Counted from the stretch's first letter, positions 7,664 through 14,424 are shown. The stretch is 16,812 nt of DNA from Collinsella sp. (GCA_022713905.1 JAIHTM010000027.1:1-16812); one strand, 5' to 3'. The notes: generated by a model from the letters alone, not told the origin. Program-made: numbers and translations.

Positions 7664-8578
7664 ATGCAGATCAACAAGGTCGCCTTCATCGGCAAGGGCG
7701 GCGTGGGCCTGCTCTACGGCAGCATGATCGCCCAAGCGCTCGGCAACGACGCCGTCGAATACGTTATGGACGACGCGCGCTTTGAGCGCCACGCGGGTGA
7801 TGCGCTCACCGTCAACGGCAAGCCCTGCGCGCTCAAGTCCGTCCGCGCGAGCGAGGCGACGCCCGTCGACCTGGTCATCCTCACGGTCAAGACAACCGGG
7901 CTCGATGTGGCGCTCAAAACCCTGGAAAGCGTCGTGGGACCCGACACGCTGATCGCGTCGCTGTGCAACGGCATCACCAGCGAGCAGAAGATTGCCGAGC
8001 GCTTTGGCTGGGAGCACACCATCCTCGGAATCTGCCAAGGCATGGACGCTGTGTTTCTCAACGGCGCGCTCACCTTTACCAATGCGGGCGAGATCCGCTT
8101 TGGTGCGGCCGCCGGCACCGACCCCGCGACCGTCGCCGCCATCGACGAGCTCTACACGCGCTGCGGCATCGCCCACACCGTCGAGGCAGACATCGCGCAC
8201 CGCATGTGGGCCAAGCTTATGCTCAACGACGGCATCAACCAGACCTGCATGGCCTACGGCGGCACGTACGGAAGCGCCACGGAACAGGGCTCCGAGCAGC
8301 GTCGTTGCTTTGTCTCCGCCATGCGCGAGACGCTTGCGGTCGCCAACGCCGAGGGTATCGAGCTCACCGAGGCAGACCTAACGCAGATGGTGCATCTCAT
8401 CGAGGGGCTCGACCCCGCCGGCATGCCCTCGATGGCGCAGGACCGCGTCGCGCAGCGCAAGACAGAGGTCGAGGAGTTCGCGGGCACCGTCCGCCGCCTC
8501 GCGGCCAAGCACGATATCCAGGCGCCGCAGAACGAATGGCTCTATCAGCGCATCCGTGATATCGAGGCAAGCTGGTAA
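7664..8578 (+). CDS. panE: Ketopantoate reductase family protein (PanE/ApbA)
   Basis: A predicted NADPH-dependent 2-dehydropantoate 2-reductase of 304 residues, which would make pantoate for coenzyme A. The N-terminal Rossmann motif is GKGGVGLLYG (10-19). Other family features are the conserved CNGITSEQKI region (101-110), the catalytic Lys184 in HRMWAKLMLNDG with Asn188, and the C-terminal SMAQDR...TEVEEFAG block. The ATG at 7664 follows GGGGAG by about 9 bases. An upstream in-frame start at 7595 would put the terminator hairpin inside the gene and is rejected. No panB or panC is adjacent, so it could be one of the many PanE paralogues with another 2-oxo acid substrate. Confidence 0.87.
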   Translation: MQINKVAFIGKGGVGLLYGSMIAQALGNDAVEYVMDDARFERHAGDALTVNGKPCALKSVRASEATPVDLVILTVKTTGLDVALKTLESVVGPDTLIASLCNGITSEQKIAERFGWEHTILGICQGMDAVFLNGALTFTNAGEIRFGAAAGTDPATVAAIDELYTRCGIAHTVEADIAHRMWAKLMLNDGINQTCMAYGGTYGSATEQGSEQRRCFVSAMRETLAVANAEGIELTEADLTQMVHLIEGLDPAGMPSMAQDRVAQRKTEVEEFAGTVRRLAAKHDIQAPQNEWLYQRIRDIEASW

Positions 8579-8611
8579 CGCCGCCGCACCGCATCCAACA
8601 GTCTCAATAGC

Positions 8612-8650
8612 AAAAACCGCCGCAAAGGGCACTCCCCTTGTGCGGTTTTC
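8612..8650. terminator. Bidirectional terminator between convergent genes
   Basis: AAAACCGC (8613-8620) and GCGGTTTT (8642-8649) form the outer stem. An inner AAGGG/CCCTT pairing with a small bulge closes the hairpin. T-runs appear on both strands, so it can end the panE transcript on plus and the small membrane-protein transcript on minus. Confidence 0.75.
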
Positions 8651-8686
8651 ATGTTCAGCCATGGCCAACAGTCATTTTCGCAACAG

Positions 8687-8893
8687 TTAGAGATGCGACT
8701 CCGGAACCTCGTCCTCATCATCGCGACAAAGGACAACACCGGCGCTTCCCAGCAGTGTGGCCGCGATCAACGCGCCGACCACGATAGAGGCAGCCCCACA
8801 AGACCCCTGCATGCCCGCGACGAGCGCGGCCGTAGGACCAAGGCAACCAAGCGTCAATGCAACGGCGGCAACGGCGATATCTCGAGCGTTCAC
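8687..8893 (-). CDS. Small two-helix membrane protein of unknown function
   Basis: I do not recognise this 68-residue protein. Two hydrophobic helices are visible (about 6-27 and 34-56), joined by a short Gly/Ser/Cys loop, with an acidic tail RDDEDEVPESHL. Cys17, Cys32 and Cys55 are notable in so small a protein. The GTG at 8893 is supported by GGAGG about 10 bases upstream. The gene is convergent with panE and shares the bidirectional terminator at 8612-8650, which supports it being real. A 13-bp palindrome lies 72 bp upstream (8965-8977). Confidence 0.6.
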   Translation of the reverse strand: MNARDIAVAAVALTLGCLGPTAALVAGMQGSCGAASIVVGALIAATLLGSAGVVLCRDDEDEVPESHL

Positions 8894-8964
8894 AAGACCA
8901 CTTCCTCCACGAGAAAGACCTTATTTCTCATGAACTAGTGTGCCCCGCGCCCATATGCGCGACG

Positions 8965-8977
8965 TACCGTCACGGTA
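8965..8977. promoter_or_regulatory. TACCGT-c-ACGGTA palindrome upstream of the small membrane-protein gene
   Basis: TACCGTCACGGTA has perfect 6-bp arms around one base. It lies between the end of the secreted-protein gene region and the small membrane-protein gene, where a promoter for the latter should be. It may be an operator. No clear -35 and -10 pair was found around it. Confidence 0.3.
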
Positions 8978-9008
8978 AGGGCTCTGTTAGCTCAAGCGTA
9001 TACATAGA

Positions 9009-9052
9009 ACGGGCGTCCTTACGTTGCCCCAAAGCTCGGTAAAGACGCCCGT
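9009..9052 (-). terminator. Hairpin downstream of the secreted protein gene
   Basis: ACGGGCGTCCTTAC (9009-9022) pairs with GTAAAGACGCCCGT (9039-9052) over 14 bp around a 16-base loop. On the minus strand the single odd position is a G.U pair; on plus it is A.C. This marks it as a structure of the minus-strand transcript, about 28 bp past the secreted-protein stop. The T-run after it is poor, so it may be a 3' stabiliser rather than an intrinsic terminator. Confidence 0.55.
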
Positions 9053-9079
9053 CCGCCAAATATCCGTGATACAGAAAAA

Positions 9080-9856
9080 CTACCAACCGGTGTAGTAGTC
9101 GGTGGTTCCGGCAGCGCAGCCGGAGTCATAGACCTTGCAATCACCCTTGGAGCCCGTAAAGGTCGAGCCCTGGGCCATATCGCCCGCGGCAACAACGTAA
9201 TAGCCGTCGGAATCGCGCCAGAAGCCCTCAGAATCCTGAGTCCATTCGCCCGTGCGATAGTGATAAAGCACATTGCTGCTGTAATAGGTCTCACGGCGCC
9301 CGTTGTAGTTATTGACACCCGCAGAGCGCGTCAGGCCCGATCCGTTCGCGTAGGACGCGGCAGACGCGTAGGACGGAGTGTAACCGGCGTTGTAGTACGA
9401 AGCCTGGGCGGCCTCGGCAGCCTCCGCCTCGGCGGCAGCGGCCTCGAGCGCTTCGCGCTTGGCATTCTCAAGCGCAGTGCGCAGCTCATCGAGCTCGGTC
9501 GACTTCGCGTCGACCTCCCCCATCGTCAAAAGGCTGCCCGCACCATCGATACAACCCTGCAGCACAGCGCGCTCGTCATCGGTGGCATAGTCACCATACA
9601 TGTTTAGGATAATCTGAGCGCGCATTTCAAGGGAATCGCGCTTGGCCTCCATCGAGGCGTTCCACTCCTGCATAGAGCCATAACCATCGCCGCGATAATC
9701 AACGGGCTGTACCAGCGTCGTCTCGGACGGCGTAGATCCAACCGTATCGGACAGTGTTGCGGCGTGGGCATCAGTTGCACCGGCGCCCGCCAAAAGTGCC
9801 ACGGTCAGAGCGGCGGAAAGGGCAGCGGCTTTCGGTTTTCGTGAATCGATCCTCAT
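9080..9856 (-). CDS. Secreted coiled-coil protein with conserved C-terminal VYDSGCAAGTTDYY domain
   Basis: A predicted exported protein of 258 residues. The N-terminus has a basic start, a hydrophobic core (11-28) and a likely cleavage site after AHA (about residue 32). A helical region follows (about 60-150), with an Ala/Glu-rich coiled coil at 117-152, then a Tyr/Ser/Ala-rich linker (153-190). The C-terminus (195-258) has several aromatic residues and ends in KVYDSGCAAGTTDYYTGW with two Cys (240, 247). The ending recalls C-termini of secreted Gram-positive proteins with a double-psi-barrel or 3D-like fold, but I cannot assign a catalytic activity. The ATG at 9856 is preceded by GGAGG at 11 bases. 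Upstream extension of the frame lacks coding character. Confidence 0.75.
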   Translation of the reverse strand: MRIDSRKPKAAALSAALTVALLAGAGATDAHAATLSDTVGSTPSETTLVQPVDYRGDGYGSMQEWNASMEAKRDSLEMRAQIILNMYGDYATDDERAVLQGCIDGAGSLLTMGEVDAKSTELDELRTALENAKREALEAAAAEAEAAEAAQASYYNAGYTPSYASAASYANGSGLTRSAGVNNYNGRRETYYSSNVLYHYRTGEWTQDSEGFWRDSDGYYVVAAGDMAQGSTFTGSKGDCKVYDSGCAAGTTDYYTGW

Positions 9857-10067
9857 GTAGCTGGAAACCTCCGTAGTGCGTTTTTGCTGCGTTTGAGCTG
9901 CGTGTGATTCGATCGCGCTGCATAGTACCTCGAGCAAATCGCGACCTGCGGTTTTACTCAAAAGGCGCACGTCAATTGCGTAAAACTCACATCCTCTCAA
10001 CAGGAGTTTTCCACAACTCGAATGCATAAAGCATGCCAAAAACCCTGTAATAGCGCCCTTCCTATGC
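9857..10067. other. Gene-free stretch upstream of the secreted protein gene
   Basis: About 210 bp between the metY terminator and the secreted-protein start. It must hold the promoter of the secreted-protein gene. TACTAT- and TTGACG-like hexamers are present on the minus strand, but no pair at 16-18 bp spacing. I found no riboswitch, small ORF with a good ribosome-binding site, or repeat here. Confidence 0.4.
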
Positions 10068-10106
10068 AAAAAAGGCGCCTGCGCAACCATTGCTTGCACA
10101 GGCGCC
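10068..10106 (-). terminator. Rho-independent terminator of metY
   Basis: GGCGCCTG (10074-10081) pairs with CAGGCGCC (10099-10106). GCAA/TTGC extends the stem inward after one mismatch. On the minus strand the hairpin is followed by TTTTTT. It starts about 63 bp past the metY stop codon and is a strong canonical terminator. Confidence 0.9.
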
Positions 10107-10168
10107 TTGAGCAGGCATTTTATGCAGTTATACCTATCGAGTCGCAAGAGGTCCTTGCACAAGTCGCC

Positions 10169-11479
10169 TTACTCGTCCAGCGCGGCAAAGGCCTGCTTCA
10201 GATCCCAAATGATATCCTCGGCGTTCTCGGTACCGATGGAAAGACGGATCGTGGAGGGCGTGATGTTCTGCTCGGCGAGCTCCTCGGCAGAGAGCTGGGA
10301 GTGCGTGGTGGTAGCCGGGTGCACGACGAGCGACTTGACGTCGGCCACGTTGGCGAGCAGCGAGAACACCTGCAGATGATCGATGAACTTCCATGCAGCC
10401 TCCTGGCCACCCTTAATCTCAAAGGCAAAGATCGACGCGCCACCGTTGGGGAAGTACTTCTGATAGAGCTCGTGATCGGGGTGCTCAGGCAGGCTCGGGT
10501 GGTTCACCTTGGCGACGTGGCTGTCACCAGCCAGGAACTCAACGACCTTCTTGGTGTTCTCGACATGACGGTCGACGCGCAGCGACAGAGTCTCGGTGCC
10601 CTGGAGCAGGACCCAGGCGTTGAACGGGCTGATGCAGGCGCCCTCGTCACGCAGCAGGATAGCGCGGACATAGGTTGCGAAGGCGGCGGGACCGGCAGCC
10701 TCGGCAAACGAAACACCATGGTAGGAGGGGTTGGGCTCAGCGATCTGGGCGTACTTTCCGCTCGCCTTCCAATCGAAGTTACCGCCGTCGACGATCACAC
10801 CGCCCAGCGAGGTGCCGTGGCCGCCGATGAACTTGGTTGCGGAGTGAACGACAATGTTGGCACCATGCTCCAGCGGACGGAATAGATACGGGGTGCCGAA
10901 GGTGTTGTCGACGACAACCGGCAGACCGTGCTTCTTGGCGATCTCGGAGATGGCGTCGATGTTGGGGATATCGGAGTTGGGGTTGCCGAGCGTCTCGAGA
11001 TAGATGACCGTAGTGTTGTCCTTGATGGCACCCTCAACCTCGTCCAGGTTATGGGCATCGACAAACGTGGTCTCGACGCCAAACTGGGAGAGCGTATGCT
11101 CCAGCAGGTTGTAGGAGCCACCGTAGATGGTCTTCTGAGCCACCACGTGGTCACCGGCTTGGGCAAGTGCCTGCAGGGTATAGGTGATGGCAGCGGCACC
11201 GGAGGCGACGGCAAGACCGGCCACGCCACCCTCGAGCGCGGCGATACGGTCCTCGAAGACGCCCTGGGTGGAGTTGGTCAGACGGCCGTAGATGTTACCG
11301 GCGTCGGCAAGACCAAAGCGGTCGGCGGCGTGCTGGGAGTTGCGGAACACATAGCTCGTGGTCTGGTAGATAGGCACGGCACGGGAGTCGGATGCGGGAT
11401 CGGCGCTCTCCTGGCCAACGTGCAGTTGCAGGGTATCGAAACCAAAGGTGTGCTCGGGGTTGTTGATGAACTGGCTCAT
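10169..11479 (-). CDS. metY: O-acetylhomoserine sulfhydrylase / cysteine synthase-like PLP enzyme
   Basis: A Cys/Met-metabolism PLP enzyme of 436 residues. It should combine O-acetylhomoserine with sulfide or methanethiol to give homocysteine or methionine. The PLP lysine is Lys216 in SATKFIGGHG, with Asp191 in DNTFGTPYL and the YGR motif near 64-66. Length and the N-terminal FDTLQLHVGQE are typical of the OAH sulfhydrylase group rather than of shorter MetB/MetC proteins. The ATG at 11479 follows AAGGAG by six bases. Regulation is unusually visible: a strong promoter at 11663-11691, a LysR-type box further upstream, a divergent lysR, and a 17-codon Cys-containing leader ORF in a leader of about 175 bases. 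A strong terminator ends it as a single-gene unit. Confidence 0.93.
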   Translation of the reverse strand: MSQFINNPEHTFGFDTLQLHVGQESADPASDSRAVPIYQTTSYVFRNSQHAADRFGLADAGNIYGRLTNSTQGVFEDRIAALEGGVAGLAVASGAAAITYTLQALAQAGDHVVAQKTIYGGSYNLLEHTLSQFGVETTFVDAHNLDEVEGAIKDNTTVIYLETLGNPNSDIPNIDAISEIAKKHGLPVVVDNTFGTPYLFRPLEHGANIVVHSATKFIGGHGTSLGGVIVDGGNFDWKASGKYAQIAEPNPSYHGVSFAEAAGPAAFATYVRAILLRDEGACISPFNAWVLLQGTETLSLRVDRHVENTKKVVEFLAGDSHVAKVNHPSLPEHPDHELYQKYFPNGGASIFAFEIKGGQEAAWKFIDHLQVFSLLANVADVKSLVVHPATTTHSQLSAEELAEQNITPSTIRLSIGTENAEDIIWDLKQAFAALDE

Positions 11480-11540
11480 GATGATCTCCTTGATCGAACG
11501 AAAGTAAATAAAAAGAGAGAAGTAAGTCGCTGTCTCCTGA

Positions 11541-11594
11541 TCACGCCGACGGGCGCAAACAGGAGCCCGGCATTCGTCTTGGTAAGCAATTCAT
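11541..11594 (-). CDS. 17-codon leader peptide upstream of metY (two Cys codons)
   Basis: A small ORF reading MNCLPRRMPGSCLRPSA then stop lies wholly inside the predicted metY leader. Its ATG follows a near-perfect Shine-Dalgarno, AAAGGAGG (11602-11609), by 7 bases, as good as any in the window. Cys codons are at positions 3 and 12. The CTCCTG that covers codons 11-12 can pair with CAGGAG just after the stop, so ribosome position would decide whether that hairpin forms. This fits a cysteine-sensing attenuation leader for a sulfur-assimilation gene. A clear intrinsic terminator after the hairpin is not evident, although a T-rich stretch follows. Function is inference. Confidence 0.6.
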   Translation of the reverse strand: MNCLPRRMPGSCLRPSA

Positions 11595-11662
11595 ATGCGG
11601 GCCTCCTTTCGCATCCCGGTTCTGTGGTCGGCTTAATTACCTACCGCCTTTGTGTGTTTTGA

Positions 11663-11691
11663 ATAGTACGAGCATCGTCTCCCTCGGTCAA
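11663..11691 (-). promoter_or_regulatory. metY: metY promoter
   Basis: On the minus strand, TTGACC (11686-11691) and TACTAT (11663-11668) are separated by exactly 17 bp, a close match to the vegetative sigma-factor consensus. Transcription should start near 11656, giving a leader of about 175 bases that contains the small Cys-containing ORF. Confidence 0.75.
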
Positions 11692-11713
11692 TCACTTAAA
11701 AGCGCTAACCTGT

Positions 11714-11730
11714 TATCGGTTTTTTAGATA
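11714..11730. promoter_or_regulatory. LysR-type binding box between lysR and metY
   Basis: TATC-N9-GATA contains the ATC-N9-GAT (T-N11-A) pattern typical of LysR-family recognition sites. Its centre is about 66 bp upstream of the expected metY start, which is the classic LysR activation position, and about 30 bp upstream of the lysR start codon, where binding could also repress lysR. An overlapping perfect GATAGCTATC palindrome is at 11727-11736. Confidence 0.55.
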
Positions 11731-11752
11731 GCTATCGAAAGGATGGGCGTCG

Positions 11753-12655
11753 ATGACCCTTCAGCAGCTTCGTTTTCTGATCGCCGTGGCAGAGTCCGGC
11801 TCAATCAACGCCGCAGCTCAGCGCCTCTATACTGCTCAGTCCAACATCTCAAACGCCGTCAAAAGCCTAGAACAAGAGCTCCATCTGGAGATCTTTACGC
11901 GCTCCAGCCGCGGCGTCACGCTCACCAACGACGGCACCGAGCTTTTGGGCTATGCGCGCCAGGTTGTAGAGCAGGCCGACATGCTCGAGGCACGCTACGA
12001 GGACGGCGGCACCCCGCAAGCCCGCCTCGCCATTTCCGCCCAGCACTATGCCTTTTCGGTCGAGGCCTTTGTCAACGTGGTCGAGCGCTGCCGCGACAGC
12101 AAGTTCGAGTTCATCATGCGCGAGACCACCACATCGCAGATCATCGATGACGTCCGCGCATTCCGCAGCGATATCGGCATTCTGTATCTGGATGACTTTA
12201 ACGCCCGCGTTCTGCAGAAGGCCTTCGCCGATGCCCGCGCAAGCTTCCATCCCCTCTTCGACGCGACGGTCCACGTCTTCGTTAGCGAGCGCCACCCGCT
12301 CGCACGCCGCCCTCAGCTGTCCCTTGCCGACCTCACGCCCTATACGCGCTACAGCTTTGAGCAGGGAACCTCAAACTCCTTCTATTACGCCGAGGAACCG
12401 TTTAGCTATATCCCTTGCGACCGCAACATACGAATCTCGGACCGCGGAACACTTACTAACTTACTTATCACGTCGAACGGTTACACCCTGTCGACCGGCG
12501 TCCTCTCCAATGAAATGCAATGGGGTATGGCATCGATCCCGTTAGCAGACGCCCCAACGATGCACGTAGGCTATATCATGCACGACGAGCGCAAGCCCTC
12601 TCCCCTCTTGCAGCAATACCTCGACGAGCTCAACCGCATCATCCATGCCAACTAA
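11753..12655 (+). CDS. LysR-family transcriptional regulator (probable metY regulator)
   Basis: A DNA-binding regulator of 300 residues. The N-terminal winged helix-turn-helix is typical (LQQLRFLIAVAESGSINAAA, then QSNISNAVKSLEQEL, about 3-45), followed by the linker helix and a periplasmic-binding-protein-like effector domain (about 90-295). The ATG at 11753 follows AAAGGA by about 10 bases. It is divergent from metY, with an ATC-N9-GAT box between them at the standard activation distance from the metY promoter. It is therefore likely to control metY, perhaps sensing O-acetylhomoserine, O-acetylserine or sulfide status. The effector is unknown. No clear terminator follows. Confidence 0.9.
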   Translation: MTLQQLRFLIAVAESGSINAAAQRLYTAQSNISNAVKSLEQELHLEIFTRSSRGVTLTNDGTELLGYARQVVEQADMLEARYEDGGTPQARLAISAQHYAFSVEAFVNVVERCRDSKFEFIMRETTTSQIIDDVRAFRSDIGILYLDDFNARVLQKAFADARASFHPLFDATVHVFVSERHPLARRPQLSLADLTPYTRYSFEQGTSNSFYYAEEPFSYIPCDRNIRISDRGTLTNLLITSNGYTLSTGVLSNEMQWGMASIPLADAPTMHVGYIMHDERKPSPLLQQYLDELNRIIHAN

Positions 12656-12754
12656 CTGTCGGAAGACGGGGTAGAAATCATAGATTGCTAGCCCCCGGCG
12701 GGCATGGCGCTACAATGGTCACTCACACGAAACGTACCCAACGAAAGGAACCAT

Positions 12755-13240
12755 GTGAAGGTCATCATCTATACCGACGGCTCGGCCCGATCAAATCCGG
12801 GACGCGGCGGCTACGGCGCCGTGCTCAAATACACCAACCCCGCCGGCAAGACCTTCACCTCCGAGCTTTCGCGCGGTTACGCCAAGACCACCAACAACCG
12901 CATGGAGCTTATGGCGGTCATCGTGGCGCTCGAGGCACTTAACCGCCCCTGCGAGGTCGAGGTCCATTCCGATTCGCAGTACGTCGTCAACGCCTTTAAC
13001 AAGCACTGGATCGACGGCTGGAAAAAGCGCGGATGGAAAACCGCCAACAAGCAGCCCGTCAAGAACCGCGACCTGTGGGAGCGCCTACTCACCGCCAAAA
13101 GCAAGCACAAGGTTGAGTTCATCTGGGTTAAGGGTCACGCCGGCCACGAGCTCAACGAGCGCTGCGATGAGCTCGCCACCACGGCGGCCGACGGCAGCAA
13201 CCTCGATATCGATACCGGCTTTAACGAGAGCGACCTGTAA
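12755..13240 (+). CDS. rnhA: Ribonuclease HI
   Basis: This enzyme degrades the RNA strand of RNA-DNA hybrids. It has 161 residues, close to the usual length. The active-site acids are present: Asp8 (YTDGS), Glu51 (NNRMELMAV), Asp73 (VHSDSQYV) and Asp138 (RCDELA), with His128 in the VKGHAGH loop. The basic handle (KHWIDGWKKRGWKTANKQPVK begins at about 84) is intact, as in E. coli-type enzymes. The start is GTG at 12755. It overlaps an ATG at 12753 that is followed at once by TGA, so only the GTG frame codes. The Shine-Dalgarno AAAGGA is five bases upstream. Confidence 0.95.
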   Translation: MKVIIYTDGSARSNPGRGGYGAVLKYTNPAGKTFTSELSRGYAKTTNNRMELMAVIVALEALNRPCEVEVHSDSQYVVNAFNKHWIDGWKKRGWKTANKQPVKNRDLWERLLTAKSKHKVEFIWVKGHAGHELNERCDELATTAADGSNLDIDTGFNESDL

Positions 13241-13265
13241 CGGCGTTTTCGCACGCTATTTCCTG

Positions 13266-13311
13266 CCCCCTCGCGCTACACTCATCCTGTAAACCGAACG
13301 GCACGAGGGGG
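13266..13311 (+). promoter_or_regulatory. Inverted repeat that can mask the ribosome-binding site of the next gene
   Basis: CCCCCTCG (13266-13273) is the exact complement of CGAGGGGG (13304-13311), which contains the Shine-Dalgarno of the oxidoreductase starting at 13316. The loop is 30 bases. A transcript reading through from rnhA would contain both arms. A transcript starting after TACACT (13277-13282) would lack the first arm. Translation may therefore depend on the promoter used. Confidence 0.35.
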
Positions 13312-13315
13312 ATAC

Positions 13316-14422
13316 ATGCTGCGTATAGCGACCATCGGCACATCCATGATTACCGACGACTTTATCCAGGTCGTCAACGCCAACGACCAAGCCGCGTTTG
13401 TGGGCACGCTCTCGCGCGATGCCGAGCGCGGCGCCGCCTTTACCGCCGAACACGGCGGCGAGCGTAACTTCACCGCACTTGACGAGCTTGCGTCCGCCGA
13501 CGACGTCGACGCCGTCTACATCGGCAGCCCCAATGCGCTCCACTACGAGCAGGCCCTTGCCTGCATCGCCGGTGGCAAGCACGTCATCGTCGAGAAACCC
13601 TTCTGCGCCACCGAAGCGCAGGCGCTGGAAGTCTTCCGCGCTGCCGAGGCAGCAGGTGTCGTGGCCCTCGAGGCCATGCGTCCCCTCCACGATCCCGCCT
13701 TCCACGCCATCGAGAACGCCCTGGGCGAGATCGCCCCCATCCGCCGCGCCTCATTGCGCTTTGGCAAGTATTCCTCGCGCTACAACGAGATTCTCGCGGG
13801 ACGCGCCACCAATATCTTCGACTGCAATATGGCATCGGGTTCCCTCATGGACATTGGCGTCTATACCGTCGAGCCCATGGTCGAGATCTTTGGCATGCCC
13901 TCCGGCCTTACGAGCATGACCACTCTGCTCGATCCCACCACGCGACAGCTCACGCACGGCCCCATCGATGGCTGCGGTTCCATCCTCGCCAGCTACGGCG
14001 GTGGCCGTATCTCCGTCGAGCTCGCGCACTCCAAAATTACGAATGACCTGCTGCCCTCGCAGATCGAAGGCGAGCGTGGCACTATCCAGATCGACCATCT
14101 GTCCACGCCCCGCAACGTCCGCATCGACTATCGCGGCGACGTCGTACGCGGCTCGGCGACCGAGGCACCGCGCGAACAGGGAGACAACGGCCGCGTGCTC
14201 GACCTGCCCAAATCGAGCAACACTATGGAATACGAACTCACAGACTTTATCACCGCCATCGGCGGCATCGATAACGTTAAGGAAGAGATTTGGGAGACCC
14301 CGGCGGGACGCCACGAGCTTGGCCACTATCGCGATGTCACACTCGTCTCACTGCGCATCATGGATGCCGTGCGCCAGCAGGCCGGCATAACCTTCCCGGC
14401 CGACGCAGGCAAGCAGGCATAG
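13316..14422 (+). CDS. Gfo/Idh/MocA-family NAD(P)-dependent oxidoreductase
   Basis: A predicted dehydrogenase of 368 residues. The N-terminal Rossmann strand is LRIATIGTSMI (2-12), with Gly in a diverged nucleotide loop. The family motif EKPF is at 93-96, preceded by GSPNALHYEQALACIAGGKHV. The C-terminal domain contains MDIGVYTVEPMVEIFG. The ATG at 13316 follows GAGGGGG by about 5 bases. The start of the acylphosphatase gene is 2 bp beyond its stop, so the two are co-translated. It is a divergent paralogue of the 4312-5331 protein. The substrate is unknown. Confidence 0.88.
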   Translation: MLRIATIGTSMITDDFIQVVNANDQAAFVGTLSRDAERGAAFTAEHGGERNFTALDELASADDVDAVYIGSPNALHYEQALACIAGGKHVIVEKPFCATEAQALEVFRAAEAAGVVALEAMRPLHDPAFHAIENALGEIAPIRRASLRFGKYSSRYNEILAGRATNIFDCNMASGSLMDIGVYTVEPMVEIFGMPSGLTSMTTLLDPTTRQLTHGPIDGCGSILASYGGGRISVELAHSKITNDLLPSQIEGERGTIQIDHLSTPRNVRIDYRGDVVRGSATEAPREQGDNGRVLDLPKSSNTMEYELTDFITAIGGIDNVKEEIWETPAGRHELGHYRDVTLVSLRIMDAVRQQAGITFPADAGKQA

Positions 14423-14424
14423 CT

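Noticed and set aside
10007..10015. TTTTCCACA resembling a DnaA box
   Set aside because: It is a single imperfect copy with no neighbouring boxes, AT-rich region or dnaA/dnaN gene.
9857..10162. 102-codon N-terminal extension of the secreted protein
   Set aside because: It would bury the signal peptide and run into the metY terminator. Its composition is not coding-like.
11480..11660. Possible SAM or other riboswitch in the metY leader
   Set aside because: No S-box, SAM-II or SAM-IV-like conserved core could be found. The leader is better explained by the small Cys-containing ORF.
10022..11662. Long plus-strand ORFs opposite metY and its leader
   Set aside because: They are antisense shadows of metY. 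They show no recognisable domain and run through the metY terminator and promoter.
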